60,197 bases of DNA from a virus, in IMG/VR virus record IMGVR_UViG_3300025137_000038, positions 1 to 60,197 of that record; one strand, given 5' to 3'. The notes beneath the pieces were generated by a model that saw only the letters and a list, made by a program, of their open reading frames with translations, was not told the origin of the DNA and searched no databases. Position 1 is the first letter of the stretch. Every line of letters starts with the position of its first letter. Positions 16,403 through 25,253 of the stretch are shown one piece after another. A program made the position numbers and the translations under genes.

Positions 16403-17692
16403 CTATTTAGCAACTTTCAGTAGGATTGTCTGTTCATTAATTCTACCGTTCATTTTAATGTCTACTGCTTTAATCTCTTCTAGATACTTGCGTAATTGTA
16501 TCTTTCCAGCACTTTTAAACGTCGCTAGTTGCTCTTTAGGCTTACGTAGGGTCTTTTGTACACTCTCATCACTAAAGCCCGTTATAGTAGTTCCTTTAAT
16601 ACTTAAACCACTACCTTCACGTTCTTGTCCTGATGGGTCTATATTGTTTGCTATATACCTTCCTAGTTTACGAGTCTTTGTATTATAAATCCAAAGTTCA
16701 CTAGAGCCAATAATATCAATAGGAGGAATACTAACTAGTCCATAGTCTGCAAATTCTTTTTGATACTTAATTTTAGTAACTAGTTTTTCTTTTACTACTG
16801 GTTTCTTTTTACGTGGCTTACGTTCTGCTTTACCATGCTCAATTAACATTTGACAAGCCATGTCAATTGCTTTATAAATTTCATGCATCTTAGTTTTATC
16901 TTTTGGAGTTAAATTACTATATGCTTCTATAAGTTGATCATACCATTCGTCGTCTTCTTTTTTAGGGCCAATTAACTCTTCCATCTCTGATAAGTTATCT
17001 TTGTATTGGTCTCTAATAATTTTTGCATGGGCAGGTTTACATCCTTGTTTACGGAGTATACTTAAAGGACTAAACTTTTTTAAATCAAATTTTTGTAGGT
17101 CAGCAATAGCATCATCTATTCCTTCTTCTATTTCATCTGTTAAATTTAGTGCCGCAATTCTCAACCTATCTTGAATTGTTAAAACTGGTCCACCTGTTAG
17201 TTTAACTTTTTGTTCTACTTCAAATCCTCGTTTTTTCAAAACTACTTTTCCTAAAACAATATTCTCGTCAATAATCTTTCGAACAAATTCATCTGCTGAA
17301 CTTTGTCCTCCCATAACACCTGGCAGTGTTTCTAAATATGCATCATAGTTTGGATGGGTGTCTGGCATACCTCTTAAAAATGCACAACATAATCCACAAA
17401 CTGTAATACTAGTTCTCCATACTTCAATAGCATTAATGGCTTTTATATCTTCTGCTTTATATCCATTTGCTTTCATCCATTCACGAACTTTTGGAATTAA
17501 GTCCTTTGATGTGTAAAAATGATTGTAATATGTGCTTACTCTAGTTCGTTCTTTATGAAACTTCTCAATAGTCCATGACTGCCAGTCTTCCCATACGGGC
17601 TCTGGTCCAGTGTATTGTTCATCAGCAAAACGTGGTGACCTGACTTTTGCTGGCTTTCTGCGTGGTAATTTCATAGACATTCCTTTAGCCAA
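16403..17692 (-). CDS. Conserved unknown protein (429 residues)
   Basis: I do not recognise a named family. The N-terminus is basic (MSMKLPRRKPAKVRSPRF). Residues about 30-120 form a compact region with WEDWQSWTIEKFHKER and WRTSITVCGLCCAF (a CxxCC cluster). A helical middle follows, then a Lys/Arg-rich linker (ERKPRKKKPVVKEK, about 290-305) and a beta-rich C-terminal domain ending LRKYLEEIKAVDIKMNG. The size, basic character and place between neck genes suggest a DNA-associated or head-tail function, but nothing proves it. It is transcribed leftward from the bidirectional promoter at 17789-17802. Confidence 0.6.
   Translation of the reverse strand: MAKGMSMKLPRRKPAKVRSPRFADEQYTGPEPVWEDWQSWTIEKFHKERTRVSTYYNHFYTSKDLIPKVREWMKANGYKAEDIKAINAIEVWRTSITVCGLCCAFLRGMPDTHPNYDAYLETLPGVMGGQSSADEFVRKIIDENIVLGKVVLKKRGFEVEQKVKLTGGPVLTIQDRLRIAALNLTDEIEEGIDDAIADLQKFDLKKFSPLSILRKQGCKPAHAKIIRDQYKDNLSEMEELIGPKKEDDEWYDQLIEAYSNLTPKDKTKMHEIYKAIDMACQMLIEHGKAERKPRKKKPVVKEKLVTKIKYQKEFADYGLVSIPPIDIIGSSELWIYNTKTRKLGRYIANNIDPSGQEREGSGLSIKGTTITGFSDESVQKTLRKPKEQLATFKSAGKIQLRKYLEEIKAVDIKMNGRINEQTILLKVAK
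16404..16411 (-). promoter_or_regulatory. Late promoter (GCTAAATA) for neck gene gp13
   Basis: GCTAAATAGTAGTAA on the minus strand, 21 nt before the gp13 start. It overlaps the last codons of the upstream gene. Confidence 0.55.
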
Positions 17693-17788
17693 TTTACTCT
17701 CCTGTATGCCTTTATATATGCGAATATAATTAAATATACAGTGTTTTAGTAATTTGTCAACCTTTTTTGGTATATTAGTAAGGAAAAT

Positions 17789-17802
17789 TATTTATATAAA
17801 TA
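17789..17802. promoter_or_regulatory. Overlapping back-to-back T4-type late promoters
   Basis: Two perfect TATAAATA motifs overlap by 2 nt: minus strand at 17789-17796 and plus strand at 17795-17802. They lie between the divergent 429-residue gene (start 17692) and gp14 (start 17823) and can serve both directions. Confidence 0.7.
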
Positions 17803-17822
17803 CTACAAAGAGGTTATAACTA

Positions 17823-19019
17823 ATGCCAAGATTATCCATGTGGAAGCCCGAGAAAGGGCAAGACTACAACTTTTTCGACAACAGGATTCGTGAAATGTTT
17901 ACTGTCGGTGGTACCGGTGTCAACATTCATAAATTCCTAGGTGCCGATACGGCTAATAACGACGGCACGGATAAATCACAACCTAGTTATGCTACACAAT
18001 CAGAACAAAATATACAAGATTTACTGTTTTTAGAGAACAGAGACCGTAAGTATGATACGTCAGTTTACGAGTTAAGAGGTATCTATAATGTTGCAGATAT
18101 AGACTTTGATCTAACACAATTTGGTTTATTTTTGCAAAATGATACACTTTTTATTACGTTCCATATGAACGATATGTTAGAAGGATTAGGTAGAAAACTT
18201 ATTAATGGTGACGTATTAGAACTACCTCATATGAGAGATTTTTACCCGCTAGACTCGGCACTGCCGGCGGCACTAAGACGTTATTATGTTGTACAAGATG
18301 GTAACAGAGCCGCTGAAGGATTTAGTCCAACATGGTATCCGCACTTGTGGAGAGTTAAGTGTACACCACTTGTTGACTCACAAGAATACAGATCAATATT
18401 TGACCAAACTGCCAAAAAACAAGATGGTTCAGATGTTTCTGGAAGTGATAATAAGTTAAGAGATTTATTAAGTACATACAAACAAGAAATTGAAATTAAC
18501 ACTGCAATAATTGAACAAGCAGAAAAAGATGTTCCAAAAAGTGGTTACGATACAAGTTCATTTTTTGTTGTACCTACAAACCCAGACGGTACTCCGGCTG
18601 ACAATGAAGAAGATAGTGCAGATACAACAACTGTAGGAGCAAGTAGTACACTTGTTACTGCTGACGAAATTCCTATAACTCCTAGTCAAGAAGGTTACAC
18701 TGGAACTGGAAGTATGACAGGTGACGGCGTGGCTCCAAATGGCTATCCTGTTACACCTGCAACTGCTTTCCCAAGTGGTGCAAGTATAGGAGACTTTGTA
18801 TTGAGATTAGATTATAAACCAAATCGTTTATTTAGATATGACGGCAAACGTTGGGTTAAAGTTGAAGATGCAGTTCGTACAAGTACAACAGGCGGAAGTG
18901 GAACTACACAAAAAGATAGATTTATTAATAATACTAGTACATACGTCGACGAAGACGGCACAACTAAAAAAGTTAGGCAGACACTTAAAGATGCATTAAC
19001 ACCAGAGGCAGATGACTAA
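17823..19019 (+). CDS. gp14: Neck protein gp14-like
   Basis: A 398-residue protein. The N-terminal 200 residues, with MPRLSMWKPEKGQDY, IREMFTVGGTGVNIHKFLG, DLLFLENRDRKYD, FGLFLQNDTLFITFHMNDM and DVLELPHMRDF, fit the gp14 form of marine T4-like phages. The last pair parallels the T4 gp14 region around its GDLIYFP motif. The C-terminal 180 residues are acidic and linker-rich and end in a GDFVLRLDYKPNRLFRYDGK module of the kind seen in the fibres. It overlaps gp15 by one base (TAATG), giving the T4 order 14-15. An AGAGG ribosome site lies 8 nt upstream. Confidence 0.75.
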   Translation: MPRLSMWKPEKGQDYNFFDNRIREMFTVGGTGVNIHKFLGADTANNDGTDKSQPSYATQSEQNIQDLLFLENRDRKYDTSVYELRGIYNVADIDFDLTQFGLFLQNDTLFITFHMNDMLEGLGRKLINGDVLELPHMRDFYPLDSALPAALRRYYVVQDGNRAAEGFSPTWYPHLWRVKCTPLVDSQEYRSIFDQTAKKQDGSDVSGSDNKLRDLLSTYKQEIEINTAIIEQAEKDVPKSGYDTSSFFVVPTNPDGTPADNEEDSADTTTVGASSTLVTADEIPITPSQEGYTGTGSMTGDGVAPNGYPVTPATAFPSGASIGDFVLRLDYKPNRLFRYDGKRWVKVEDAVRTSTTGGSGTTQKDRFINNTSTYVDEDGTTKKVRQTLKDALTPEADD

Positions 19020-20410
19020 TGGCTAGACAATTTTTTTACGATAATCAGATTAGAAGATTCTTACTACAATTTGTAAGACTATTCAGTAACTTCCAAGTAG
19101 AAGTTGGTTCTCCAGATGCTAGTGGCAATAGAGACTTAATTAAAATTCCAGTAACATACGGCGACATGAGTCGTAATGTTGCTCAAGTAATGAGAGACGC
19201 ATCTGAAAATAAAGTTTTAAGTGCTCCAAGAATGACCACGTATATTAACAGTATGACTTACAGTAGAGAACGTGTACAAGAGCCAAACTTTGTTGACAAA
19301 CTTCATGTAAGACAAAGAAAATATAATGAAAGTACAAAAACATATAGTCGTACTCAAGGTAACGCAGTTACAGTTGAAAGACATATGCCTGTTCCTTATG
19401 ATTTAAGATTAAACTTAGATATATGGACAACTAATACTGAAATGAAATTACAGATACTAGAACAAATATTATGTTTGTTCAATCCTGCTTTAGAAATACA
19501 AAGTACAGACAACTACGTTGATTGGGCAAGTTTAAGTTTTGTGCAATTAGAAAACGTAAACTTTAGCAGTAGAAGTATTCCTGTTGGTACCGAAGACCAA
19601 ATAGATATTGCAACACTAGAATTTAGTATGCCAATTTGGTTAAGTATGCCTGCTAATGTTAAAAAGATGGGTGTCATACATAAAATTATTAATAGTGTAT
19701 ATGACGGAAGTGGAGACCTAGTAACTTCAATATCAGATGATAACTTAATTATGGGAACAAGATTAGGTGTTACTCCAGGTAACTACGGTGCTATACTTTT
19801 AAACGGACAGGCTGAACTTGTTGATAAGAGTAAAGAAAGTATAAGTGATACTTTAGATACAACTAAAATTACTTCAGAAAATTTAAAAAAGCCAAGTTGG
19901 AGAGCAGTATTAGAGCAGTACGGTCCTATAAATCCAGGTATTACACAAATACGTTTTATACAAGACAATGATTCTGAAGTTGTAGGAACCGTTGCATATC
20001 ACCCAGCAGACCCTCATATCCTTCTTGTAACGGTAGATAGTGACACTATACCCACTAACACCTTACCGGCAATAAATGCCATTATACGACCCTCAAAAGC
20101 AACATCGACATCTGTTGTAAAAACTACAGGAAATCGTTACTTAATATTAGAAGACATAGGTGCGGCTGGTAATACAGATGGTCCAGATTTTTGGAAAGCA
20201 AATAACGGCGACGACTTTACTGCTAAAACTAATGATATTATTCAGTGGGACGGAAGTAAATGGATTATATCTTTTCAAGCAACTGGTACCGCGGATTTAA
20301 GTTACGTTACAAATGCTACTACTAGTATCCAATACAAATGGACTGGTACGCAATGGCTTAAAAGTTTCGAGGGAGAGTATCTTCCAAAAAATTGGAGAAT
20401 TGTAGTTTAA
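19019..20410 (+). CDS. gp15: Tail sheath stabiliser/completion protein gp15, C-terminally extended
   Basis: A 463-residue protein, while T4 gp15 has 272. Residues 1-235 match gp15: the opening RQFFYDNQIRRFLLQFVRLF parallels T4 gp15 (FYNSSFRRYATLMGDLFSN), followed by IKIPVTYGD, EQILCLFNPALE and an IATLEFSMPIWLS strand. Residues about 240-463 form an extra beta-rich tail with repeated W-x-G/DGSKW units, related to modules in the sheath and fibres. gp15 caps the tail and binds the neck. The gene meets the convergent minus-strand gene at 20411 with no spacer at all. Confidence 0.88.
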   Translation: MARQFFYDNQIRRFLLQFVRLFSNFQVEVGSPDASGNRDLIKIPVTYGDMSRNVAQVMRDASENKVLSAPRMTTYINSMTYSRERVQEPNFVDKLHVRQRKYNESTKTYSRTQGNAVTVERHMPVPYDLRLNLDIWTTNTEMKLQILEQILCLFNPALEIQSTDNYVDWASLSFVQLENVNFSSRSIPVGTEDQIDIATLEFSMPIWLSMPANVKKMGVIHKIINSVYDGSGDLVTSISDDNLIMGTRLGVTPGNYGAILLNGQAELVDKSKESISDTLDTTKITSENLKKPSWRAVLEQYGPINPGITQIRFIQDNDSEVVGTVAYHPADPHILLVTVDSDTIPTNTLPAINAIIRPSKATSTSVVKTTGNRYLILEDIGAAGNTDGPDFWKANNGDDFTAKTNDIIQWDGSKWIISFQATGTADLSYVTNATTSIQYKWTGTQWLKSFEGEYLPKNWRIVV

Positions 20411-21178
20411 CTACTTCCAGTTATATCTTAAATTGACACCTATATCAATGTCACTAATAAACTGTCTATAATCTAAATATTTTACATTTTTACACCACTT
20501 CCAATCATCTGGAAAAGTGTAAGCAGGATTATCATTTACCCAATGAAAGTTTACATTTTGATAATTATCAAACATTACTTTCATATGAGCTATTTGCTTT
20601 TCTTGGTGAGATTTATCTGTTGCTGATGGATAACAAGATGTATCAGCATAAACATTATTTGTCATAGAAGCATCAGGTTGATTATCGAATCCAATTAAGT
20701 AAATTTCTTTGTGCTTATCAAAACAAGCCAAATATGTTGCCACTGTTCCTGCATTGTAGTAACTAAGATTCTGTGGTATTAAGTGAAACTTGCCTGGATA
20801 CTTTACAACATTTTTAGCAGTTGTATAAACAATGTTAGTTTCTGAAAATTTACTTTCTGCTATCTCATCTGTTATTTCTTCAGTAATAGAAACTAGAAAA
20901 TCTGTTTTCATATCTCTATACAAAGCATTACAACCATAAGTTTGAATTCTTTTGTTTGCTAGTAAACCGCCACTGTGATTTTCTAACATAGATAAATTAA
21001 ATTGTTTTCTAACTCTACTAGTTCCATTTCCAACAATAACTGCATAACCTCTATGATCATCATTCATCACTGTTCTAGGAATCCATTCACGATCTTCAGT
21101 TTTTACACCGTCGGTCCAATCAACATTATGTATGACGAATTCGCCTTCGTAATCGTCTGAAAAGTATGGAAGTTTCAT
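20411..21178 (-). CDS. DUF115/MptE-like putative glycosyltransferase
   Basis: A 255-residue soluble protein. A Rossmann-type VIVGNGTSR (47-55) resembles the GxGPS/NGxS nucleotide-sugar loop of the DUF115/MptE-like superfamily. A later YNAGTVATYLACFDKHKEIYLIGFDN (141-166) matches the xSGxxALxLAxxxGxxxIxLxGFD pattern of that superfamily. Members include glycosyltransferase-like and sugar-modifying proteins. In a phage it could modify the host surface or a virion component (inference). It is the last gene of the accessory operon and has its own TATAAATA promoter at 21203. Confidence 0.55.
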   Translation of the reverse strand: MKLPYFSDDYEGEFVIHNVDWTDGVKTEDREWIPRTVMNDDHRGYAVIVGNGTSRVRKQFNLSMLENHSGGLLANKRIQTYGCNALYRDMKTDFLVSITEEITDEIAESKFSETNIVYTTAKNVVKYPGKFHLIPQNLSYYNAGTVATYLACFDKHKEIYLIGFDNQPDASMTNNVYADTSCYPSATDKSHQEKQIAHMKVMFDNYQNVNFHWVNDNPAYTFPDDWKWCKNVKYLDYRQFISDIDIGVNLRYNWK

Positions 21179-21202
21179 ATTATATTACCTTTGCTATAGT
21201 AA

Positions 21203-21210
21203 TATTTATA
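21203..21210 (-). promoter_or_regulatory. Late promoter (TATAAATA) ahead of the DUF115-like gene
   Basis: Perfect TATAAATATTACTATAG on the minus strand, 25 nt before the ATG at 21178. It overlaps the stop of the permease gene. Confidence 0.6.
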
Positions 21211-22246
21211 TGTTTAATAATAATAATGATCCAGCAGTTGTTACAACTAAACCGGCCCAAATACCTAATATCGATATATAATAACGCAATTTAGTTCCAA
21301 AATACATCTTTCCTATTGCTACGCATTTATGCATAGGACTTAACATATAACCTGCAAAGTCTACTGCAAAGAACCAAGGTAAGTACTGAACTCCATATAT
21401 TGACGCCATAATAACTGTTAATGCACCAAACCTAGAACTAGATCCTAATGCAAATGCACCACCAAAACTTGCTAAGGATAAAATAACAAACCCCGATAAT
21501 GTTGTAATATCAATTCCGCTTGTTTCTAAAAACTGTTTGATCTCATTTGTATACTGTCTTGTGAAGTTTGCCGCAACAATGATGCCTGCCACCCATGCAA
21601 GTAATTTCCAATCAACATACCCTAATAACTTTTTAAAGTCAAATGTTTGTGTTACTACCATGTAATATAATGTTAATGCACCAAATACCCAAAGAAAGTT
21701 AACACCTGCAATTACAGATCCAACACCTATAATATAAGGCATTACATACCTAGTGATTCTACTGACTTTTACTACACCGTCTGTAACGTTTATGTCTACG
21801 TCACTTTCTTTTACACCCCAGATTAAGTAAGACAAAATGAATATAACTGTAATTGCCAACAAGGGCCAAAGCATTCCGATAAATTGCCCATATGTTAAAC
21901 CAAGTGCCGCCATTGGTAGTATTACTGTTTTTTCTATAGGTGACCAAAAATAATAATGATGTGTTGACACATAATCTATAGGTCCAAACTTTTCTCTCCC
22001 AGGAGATCCTTTTGGAGGTGCTATAGTATCTAAAATACCAGCACTCACTGTTACCCGTCCTTTGATCGGTAATAGTCCTGTAATAGCACTAACTACTGCC
22101 ACTACTGCTTTTTTACTTTTTAAATTTTTTGCAAAGAATGTAAAAACATCTGAAAATAATTTATTATCTTTAACCATACCTGCAATCATCATTACAAATA
22201 TAATTAAAAACAAATACACTTGACCTTTTAATAACAGATCAATCAT
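21206..22246 (-). CDS. Polytopic membrane protein, DUF401-like permease
   Basis: A 346-residue inner-membrane protein with about 9-10 hydrophobic segments. The segment AITGLLPIKGRVTVSAGILDT (about 54-74) resembles the DUF401 signature (GLLPxPGGAxxSAPxxD), followed by FGPIDYVSTHHYYFWSPIEKTVILP, like the re-entrant region of that ion-transporter-superfamily group. The substrate is unknown. It overlaps the upstream gene by 8 nt, so the two are translationally coupled. A transporter made late in infection would be an auxiliary metabolic function. An alternative is a host-membrane modifying protein. Confidence 0.6.
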   Translation of the reverse strand: MIDLLLKGQVYLFLIIFVMMIAGMVKDNKLFSDVFTFFAKNLKSKKAVVAVVSAITGLLPIKGRVTVSAGILDTIAPPKGSPGREKFGPIDYVSTHHYYFWSPIEKTVILPMAALGLTYGQFIGMLWPLLAITVIFILSYLIWGVKESDVDINVTDGVVKVSRITRYVMPYIIGVGSVIAGVNFLWVFGALTLYYMVVTQTFDFKKLLGYVDWKLLAWVAGIIVAANFTRQYTNEIKQFLETSGIDITTLSGFVILSLASFGGAFALGSSSRFGALTVIMASIYGVQYLPWFFAVDFAGYMLSPMHKCVAIGKMYFGTKLRYYISILGIWAGLVVTTAGSLLLLNI

Positions 22247-23027
22247 TTTTCTTTTCCTTTTGTACTGAAATTTTTAACTGTTCCGTTAGTTCTGAAGCAT
22301 TACCTAATTGTGCTTGTTGATTGCTTTTGTGAACTATTTGTTGTAGTCTACGTTCATTATGAACAAATACATCACTTGCAAGTTCTATGGCTTTTTGTTG
22401 GTCTTCGTAAGATAACATTGTTAAACTATCCATGTTTCCAACTCCTACTTTTCCGTATGCAATCATATCCATAGCAGATTGTTTACCTAAACGTTTAATC
22501 CAGTATTCTCTTTCTGCTTGTTCTTGCTTTTCAGGATTGTCAAATATATCAATTAACTTTGTTCCATCTTCTAATGTACCGTATTCACTATTAGACAATT
22601 CGTCAATTAATTTTAAATACATTAAACGTTCTTCACGTTGCCCTCTTAAATTTCTTACAAAGCCATCACGTCTTGCTTCTGCATAATCTATTTCAATTTG
22701 TGCTCTACGTTTATCAAACTCATCCGTTGAGTTATCTCTTTTATCTGCAAACTCATCTATCGCTAGTTCAATTTTTGCAAGTTCATATTCTTGTGATTTA
22801 ATTCCGGATTCTCTACTTTGTATTTCCATTAAATACTGTTTCATTGCACCGTACGGAGTAATATTTGCGTGTCCAACAAAGTGCTTTGCTTTAAACTCTG
22901 GCATAATAAAGTTACTGCTAATAGCATAACCTACTATATCTTTTTGATCTTCTGTTAATTCATCGGTATCAGTTGTTATGTCTTTACCTGTAACTTTCAT
23001 TGAATCTTTTAAACTATCAAACTTCAT
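22239..23027 (-). CDS. Coiled-coil unknown protein in accessory operon
   Basis: A 262-residue protein with a long helical/coiled-coil region (about 60-150, heptad-like with many E/K/R: RESGIKSQEYELAKIELAID and on) followed by an EKQEQAEREYWIKRLGKQSA helix and a charged tail. No enzyme motif or membrane span is visible. It lies between the 2OG oxygenase (3-nt gap) and the permease (8-nt overlap), so it is co-expressed with both. It could be a virion component or a partner protein. I do not recognise the family. Confidence 0.55.
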   Translation of the reverse strand: MKFDSLKDSMKVTGKDITTDTDELTEDQKDIVGYAISSNFIMPEFKAKHFVGHANITPYGAMKQYLMEIQSRESGIKSQEYELAKIELAIDEFADKRDNSTDEFDKRRAQIEIDYAEARRDGFVRNLRGQREERLMYLKLIDELSNSEYGTLEDGTKLIDIFDNPEKQEQAEREYWIKRLGKQSAMDMIAYGKVGVGNMDSLTMLSYEDQQKAIELASDVFVHNERRLQQIVHKSNQQAQLGNASELTEQLKISVQKEKKND

Positions 23028-23030
23028 ATC

Positions 23031-23639
23031 TTATTTTCCTCCAATATATCTAGGTGTTTGAAACCTAATATTAAAAGCAACATTGATTCGTTGCATATTA
23101 CTTTTGTTTGTTTCTGTTTCATGTGGCATCCAAGCGGGCCATAATATTAATTGTCCGTCTTCAGGAGACATACTGTATCTACTAGTAAACGGTGCGTGTG
23201 GGTGACAACTTTCTGTTAAGTTCATTGGATTATGCCAAACAATATCACCTGTATCTTTTCCTTGTAAGTAATAAACTGCTACATAGTGATGAAGTCGATG
23301 ATCGTGTAAGGCATTTTTACTATCTAATTCATTTATGTTTGTCCAGTAACTAACTTCTGGTGGTCCATAATGTTTAAGTTTTTCACCATATAACGGATCG
23401 TCTACTGCATAAGTTTCTATTGCACTATTACATAATAAGCGAAGTTCTTCTACTAACCATTGTATATCAGGATAGTCAAACTCGTGTCGCCAACAACCTC
23501 TATTACTAAAGTTTAACTGTTTTTCGTCTGTTTGTCTTTTTATGTCTTGTGCATATTCAATCATTGAAGTACGTTGTTCTTTTGTACCGATATTATCTTT
23601 TACAAAAACATCTGCTTGTAATATTTTAAATTTTTTCAT
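23031..23639 (-). CDS. 2-oxoglutarate/Fe(II)-dependent oxygenase
   Basis: A 202-residue protein with the double-stranded beta-helix iron site: H112-x-H114 in LHDHRLHHYVAVYYL, a distal H173 in WPAWMPHETE, and R184 in MQRINVAFN for 2-oxoglutarate binding. Small phage oxygenases of this group hydroxylate unknown protein or small-molecule targets using O2, 2OG and Fe(II). Its start overlaps the end of the U32-methyltransferase gene by 14 nt. Tight coupling to that iron-sulfur protein suggests a joint modification pathway (inference). A second oxygenase lies at 44847-45398. Confidence 0.85.
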   Translation of the reverse strand: MKKFKILQADVFVKDNIGTKEQRTSMIEYAQDIKRQTDEKQLNFSNRGCWRHEFDYPDIQWLVEELRLLCNSAIETYAVDDPLYGEKLKHYGPPEVSYWTNINELDSKNALHDHRLHHYVAVYYLQGKDTGDIVWHNPMNLTESCHPHAPFTSRYSMSPEDGQLILWPAWMPHETETNKSNMQRINVAFNIRFQTPRYIGGK

Positions 23640-25248
23640 TTTTTTTAACTGCCATTACATATAATCCATTCCACCATTTAGTCTTATCTTCTATATTGTT
23701 AAGGATCATTTTTTCAAATTCTATCTTATAGTTTGTGTTTAGTACACCTTGTTTACTTCCTTCAATTACCCCTTGCCAATTAGCATCATCAAATATTAAT
23801 ATGGCTTCATCAGCCCAATACTTACTAAAATGTTCAACTGCTTTTGCAGTTAACAGTTTATCATGTGGCCCATCATAAAAGAATAAATCGTATCCTTTTT
23901 CTTTTAATTCAACATTAAGCATATCATCATTATAAACTTTTAAATTTTTATAACTACTTGTATTAGTGTCAAATTGTTTTTTATTGTTAGTTGGTAGTGT
24001 AAAATCACCGCTCTCAGGATTGATATTTTCGTTCCAATTATCTACGCAAGTTACAGGAATATTTGTATCTAAAACACTAATAGCAGTAGAACCCATAGCA
24101 CTACCTACTTCTAAATACATTGTACTATCTTTTCCTAATTCATGCAAGAGTTTTTTTACTCTAGTACTAGTTAATCCTTGTATTTCGTTTAAATAATCGT
24201 TATTTTCGTGTGATACTAATGCTTCTACTAGTGTAATTGCCTTGCTATTATTAAGTTTTCCGGATCTACTTTCATATACTTTGTCACAAAAATTACAATC
24301 CCAACAATCAAATTTACAAGTTTTTATTATTTTTCGCCAAGCATTTATTGGTCTATCTTTTAAATTAGTATCCTCTAAATAAACATTAAAGTCGTCATAT
24401 AGTATTTCTTCGTCATTATGATAACGTTCTATAATACGCATAGTTTCATAAAAACGTGCAATATTTTCTCTTCCATGCATTTTAAATACATCAACATACT
24501 TTGCTAGTTCTAACCAGTCTTCTTTCCATGGTGGAAAGTTTGCACGTTTAAGTGGACTACTAGGATCTTCTACATTCCATTTCTGACAACTAGTACGGCT
24601 TATTGGATCATTAAAATATTGTGGTCCAGTTGTTCTACTATTATTAAATTGAAAATGTTCTGGCATCATAGCACAGCCGCCATGGCAACCTTCATTTGCT
24701 AATAAAGAAATTTTCATATTATATCTATCAGCGGCTTTTCGTATACGAGCAAGACTTTCGTGATCTCGCATTAAATCTCTGTGCAAGTTTACATAACGGA
24801 ATCCGTGTTTACCTAATTCAGCAACATCTTTAGCAGTTTGTACTTGTCTAAGAATTGTATTTTTTATTAAAAGTTCAGGAAACTTTTTTTGTATTTGTCC
24901 TGTTGCTACCCAATGCGTATGAGGTATAGTAACACTTCTTACTCCAGCATCATATAACTGGTCAAAATTGTTTATCCAAATATCTAAATTTTCTTGCGAA
25001 GGTCTAACTTCTATATTATTAAATGTTGCACTTACTGATATATCTGTTGCTTCTTGTACTTTAAGAGCTACATTTATTAATTCATTTGTGTCAGAAGCAA
25101 ACACATCACCCATTGCATCTTGCTCAAACGGAGGCATTCTGCAAGTAAAGTAAATGTCATAAATTACTTCTCGATGATTAATACAAAAATCTACAAAGTG
25201 TTGTATTTGATGATTGTTTAATTTAGGGTTTAGTGGTATACTGAACAT
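23626..25248 (-). CDS. Fusion: U32-like iron-sulfur TIM-barrel protein + SAM methyltransferase
   Basis: A 540-residue protein. Residues 1-325 look like a peptidase-U32-type barrel (the UbiU/UbiV/RlhA group). It has repeating beta/alpha strands (SVTIPHTHW, YVNLHRD), then LLANEGCHGGC with C188 and C192, H198 and C221, similar to the U32 NEGCxxxCPxxxxH pattern, and a further C311-x3-C315-x2-C318-x2-C321 cluster that could hold Fe-S. Residues 375-540 are a class I methyltransferase: YLEVGSAMGST (378-388), VDNW (402-405), an FFYDGPHD motif and ILIFDDANW. U32 homologues hydroxylate RNA bases or ubiquinone precursors without O2. I know of no standard architecture with this fusion. It sits beside a 2OG oxygenase. 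Confidence 0.65.
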   Translation of the reverse strand: MFSIPLNPKLNNHQIQHFVDFCINHREVIYDIYFTCRMPPFEQDAMGDVFASDTNELINVALKVQEATDISVSATFNNIEVRPSQENLDIWINNFDQLYDAGVRSVTIPHTHWVATGQIQKKFPELLIKNTILRQVQTAKDVAELGKHGFRYVNLHRDLMRDHESLARIRKAADRYNMKISLLANEGCHGGCAMMPEHFQFNNSRTTGPQYFNDPISRTSCQKWNVEDPSSPLKRANFPPWKEDWLELAKYVDVFKMHGRENIARFYETMRIIERYHNDEEILYDDFNVYLEDTNLKDRPINAWRKIIKTCKFDCWDCNFCDKVYESRSGKLNNSKAITLVEALVSHENNDYLNEIQGLTSTRVKKLLHELGKDSTMYLEVGSAMGSTAISVLDTNIPVTCVDNWNENINPESGDFTLPTNNKKQFDTNTSSYKNLKVYNDDMLNVELKEKGYDLFFYDGPHDKLLTAKAVEHFSKYWADEAILIFDDANWQGVIEGSKQGVLNTNYKIEFEKMILNNIEDKTKWWNGLYVMAVKKNEKI

Positions 25249-25253
25249 TTAGC

